The position numbers and the translations under genes were made by a program. The notes beneath the pieces were generated by a model. That model saw only the letters and a list, made by a program, of their open reading frames with translations, was not told the origin of the DNA and did no database searches. This document shows, piece after piece, positions 60,841 through 64,000 of a stretch of 64,000 bases of DNA; within the stretch, counting starts at the first letter, position 1; each line of letters begins with the position of its first letter. Source of the stretch: Epiperipatus broadwayi (Eukaryota > Onychophora > Udeonychophora > Euonychophora > Peripatidae); NCBI GenBank assembly GCA_028023455.1, contig JAQFVV010006449.1:914812-978811 (forward strand), read 5' to 3'.

Positions 60841-62011
60841 ATGGTAAAGCATTGTAAGGGGTCAGATAACATTGTGGCTTTTGCTCTTAGCTGTAACCTG
60901 GTGTGTTTGCCATTGTGTCATCTTAAAGCTGAAAATTTATATGTGGCAAAAATAAACTTAAGGCTTAATGAGGGGGTAGAGAATGATCTTAAGAGATTGG
61001 CCCAGTATTGGAGGGATGATGCTCAGCTAAGTCAAATAATAATACAACTGGAAGGGAATAAAATCAAAAATGATGATGAGTCCAGATGTAGAATCAGCTG
61101 ATACAAACTTGACCAAGCTGTTCTCCAATACAGAACAAAAAGTGTATGAGAAATCTGGTAATGCCCCAGCAAATGAGGAATGCAGTGATTACTCACATCC
61201 ACCAAATATATGGACATTATGGGGTGTGGAAACTGAAATGTGGCTTAGGAAGTGGTTTTATTGGCCAGGCATGCATGGGACTGTCATGGGGATGATCAGT
61301 CAATGTGAACTTTTCCAAAAAACTAAGCCTGATAAAAGAAATTATGTAGGCTCAATGAACTCCATAATCCCAAAGAAGCCACATGAGGTGATTGTCATAA
61401 ATTATTACAGTCCACTGTCTACCTTTGATAGAAAAAACATTTTAGTGGTATATGATCTATTCAGTAAATTTATGACTGCATATCCAATGAGTCAAGCAAA
61501 TACCTAAAACACCATACGTCTCCTTGAAAACAAATATTTTACTATGATAGGAAAACCTCAAAGCATCCTCTCAGATCATGGCACACCATTTATCTCTGGG
61601 TAATGGAAAGTATGGGTTCAGAAGTCAGAGATATTGAATCCATGTGAGTTGGTGACGCATGAGTTGGATAGGTTGTTTAGGATGTACATCCCAACTTATC
61701 ACCGAGGATGGGTTAAATTTTTTTTAGAAATACTGAACTACATAAATTTGGTGGTTAATGAGTCCACAGGGTTCTCTGTCAGGTGGCACAAGTTTGGCAA
61801 ACATTCTCCTAAATTAATCAAGGCCAAAATACCAGGACCAAAGGAAATGCCAATAAATGTGGAGGAAGACCAAGAGCAGGCATATCATGCATTTTTGAAA
61901 AGGAATCAGGAAAAATACAAACACACACTGGAGAGGCCTCTCTGGTTTAATGTTGGCGAACTAGTCATAGTGAAAATGCCACATGTAAGCAAATGGAAAA
62001 TTTATCTGTAA
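60841..62011 (+). pseudogene. Gypsy-type integrase remnant
   Basis: HCKGSDNIVAFALSCN ends the RNase H/linker. Further on FYWPGMHGTVMGMISQCELF lies in the zinc-binding N-terminal part, and FDRKNILVVYDLFSKFMTAYP is the core with its first Asp. SILSDHGTPFIS (about 61560) holds the second-Asp region. Downstream NVGELVIVKMPHVS marks the C-terminal domain near 61945. Three or more stops and frameshifts split it. Confidence 0.85.
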
Positions 62012-62212
62012 AAAATTTTGCAGTTTATATGAAGGACCTTTCCCTATCATTATGTATCAAGGTGATAATGCATTCTAAGTGAATCCTGGGCAGGAGATAA
62101 GGGGATCATACAATGCTTGTTTCCTCAAGCCCATGCCATTGCAAATATTTCACCATATTTAGAGCTATTAAAATACATAGAATGCATTTAAAGACTTCCG
62201 AAAGGTAGGGTA

Positions 62213-62572
62213 TAGCAACTGGACAGGTATAATCAAAACCTATTGCAATAAATAGACAAATACATATTTGTATACATAACATATTATTATAAAAAAATAT
62301 TGCTTTACTAACAAATCTAAAATTTACATGTTATGTATATTCAAGGGTCACTTATGTGGTCGTATTGTATTATGGATTTTTTTTTAATGAAAAAAGCTCA
62401 TAAAAGAGAGGTATGAGGAGGGGGATATACACTTGCTCTGATTTTTTAAAATTTTGCCAAACCCAGCTATACCCATTGATATATATATATATATATATAT
62501 GAGTGTTCTAAATCAATGGAATATGAAAATTTGTAAAATAAAAATAAAAACATTTTGTTTGATAAACTTTTA
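62213..62572 (+). repeat. Right direct repeat, candidate 3' LTR
   Basis: Homologous to 54330-54745 in the same orientation, with one copy of the 79-bp unit. The start is eroded (TAGCAACTGGACAGG against TGTAACAGGGCAGG). A purine-rich GAAAGGTAGGG sits just before it, where a polypurine tract should be. Confidence 0.6.
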
Positions 62573-64000
62573 AAATTTATCAAGATGGAAGACATTGATT
62601 TAAAGAACAATGAAAGTAAGTGTTGCAAAACCTTGGAATGCTGAGTTCTAATTGAACACTAATTTTTAAAAAAGGTGCAAAAGCTGTTACGGTGCATTCA
62701 CGCAAAGGCACATGAAGAGTTAATTGAAATAAAAAAGAAAATGAATGAAAAGAAATAATTAAGAGAAGGGGCAGAGTCAGTAATTTCTGATTTTTTTTTT
62801 TTAAAAATTTTTTAAAGATGATGTTTTGGGAGTTGTAAAGACAGCAGGCTATTAGACTTATATAGAGAGAGTATAATCCAGAGATCAATGTTATACATTG
62901 GTAAAAATATGATTAGGCTGGTGTAGAAACTTCAATGTGTGAGGTGTCCAAATCCTTCCCATGAATATATAGTAGCTGCAAGTATAAGAGAAGAGATGTC
63001 AAGCCTGAAAGATCACCTAAATAAATAATAATGTTGGACTGTCATGATATGTGTCAAAAGAATAAATAAATAAATAAAATTCAGCCAAGTGGAATCCGAA
63101 CTTTAAAAATTAAGTTCATCATCCAAGGACCAGAGATTCTTTTTTACCAGGTGACTTCAATCAATTCCCTGGGGAAACACCAGTACCTTTTTTGTTTGCA
63201 TATATGTGTGACTTCTTTAGTAAGCTTACTCAACTAAACTCCATGTAATTCAGGAAAAAAAACTGTTTGTTGACTTAATTGTGAAATTTTATTTACATGG
63301 AGCGTTTGAATTATTATCATATTACTTGTCCTATGATTGAACACTTATTTTAATACATGTCATATCATATTTGTGAGGGGAGGGTTGGTAAAGAAAAAAG
63401 AGTAAACTGGCAAAGAAGGGGAGAAAAATTGGGAATCATGAAAATACTAGATTATTGAAAATAAAAAAAGAGGGAAATCAGTCTATTGTATAGTAGGTCT
63501 ATAATAAATGAATTTTAAAATGGGTTTACTGAATGTCAAGTATCTGCACTAACAAAAAGAAAAATTGATAATAATATTTAATAAATAATAAAAAATAGAA
63601 TTGATATTGACAAATAAATATATTTATTAAATGATGAGTGGTTTTTTTTTGTTTTGATTTTTTTTTTATTATTAAGATTAAAACAGGTTAGATCTAATCC
63701 TAATTATTTTTCCACCCACCCTGAGAAACCTAGCCACATGCTGGGTCATTTTATCATCCTATTATATTTCCATATTATCTATTATAATTCTTGCCTATGG
63801 GTGAGATTGGCACTTGGAGTCTTTATTTAGACGTCCATAAATGTACTGTTATATAATATTGAAGAAAATTATATCTATATAGAATAACCTAAAATCAAAG
63901 TGATAATATAAAGATCGGATTTTATAAACAGATAATAATATGATTCGCTTTTGATTGTGTTTTCGGTTTTTTTGTTAATATGCGTATATAGATATATATG
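62573..64000. other. AT-rich DNA without recognisable gene
   Basis: No exon, RNA or transposon motif recognised. The stretch includes purine-rich and poly-T tracts and an (AATA)n run near 63061-63076. Confidence 0.5.

Overview
The window is a stretch of AT-rich, repeat-dominated animal nuclear DNA. Three things point to a eukaryote: a spliced trypsin-family exon, a second exon with a clean splice acceptor, and non-LTR, Penelope-like and Ty3/Gypsy-like retroelement remnants together with microsatellites. The C-terminal end of the RTE polyprotein resembles RTE elements common in arthropods, but I cannot fix the phylum. No complete host gene is visible. Host coding sequence is limited to two terminal exons, both on the minus strand (26810-27002, unrecognised; 41527-41691, trypsin-like serine protease C-terminus).

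Layout. 1-2440: featureless AT-rich DNA. 2440-4600: decayed R2-like LINE (minus). 9774-9885: tRNA-derived SINE with a 12-bp target-site duplication. 11678-17411: two direct copies of a ~2.2 kb repeat with TGTAACGA/TCGTTACA ends, the second carrying a ~0.7 kb TTAA-flanked insertion. 18.4-21.75: decayed Penelope-like elements (PLEs) in palindromic arrangement. 24183-24609: PLE-type inverted repeat with two hammerhead-like motifs. 26075-27925: an old long inverted repeat around a host exon. 29103-31113: another LINE, running into a 500-N gap. 32517-32590: tRNA-like element, then a long (AAT)n tract. 34775-35575: PLE connector and endonuclease fragment. 36440-41045: diverged tandem units split by a nearly intact RTE element (37516-40782). 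41054-41232: small MITE. 41527-41691: trypsin exon. 42270-42530: PLE 3' end as a palindrome. 46918-49008: 5'-truncated second RTE copy. 54.3-62.6: a decayed Gypsy-type element that appears to enclose two palindromic PLE-type insertions; one of these carries two hammerhead motifs with an intact consensus core.

How it fits together. Most of the DNA is layered transposon debris. The most interesting theme is repeated head-to-head or tail-to-tail inverted copies of PLE 3' ends, each with hammerhead-ribozyme-like motifs (18.4, 20.0/21.7, 24.2/24.5, 42.4, 54.9/55.2, 55.9/57.7 kb). A second theme is (AT)n tracts lying at the centre of perfect unique-sequence palindromes, or next to TGTAAC/GTTACA element ends. 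All calls come from reading the sequence; no database search was run.
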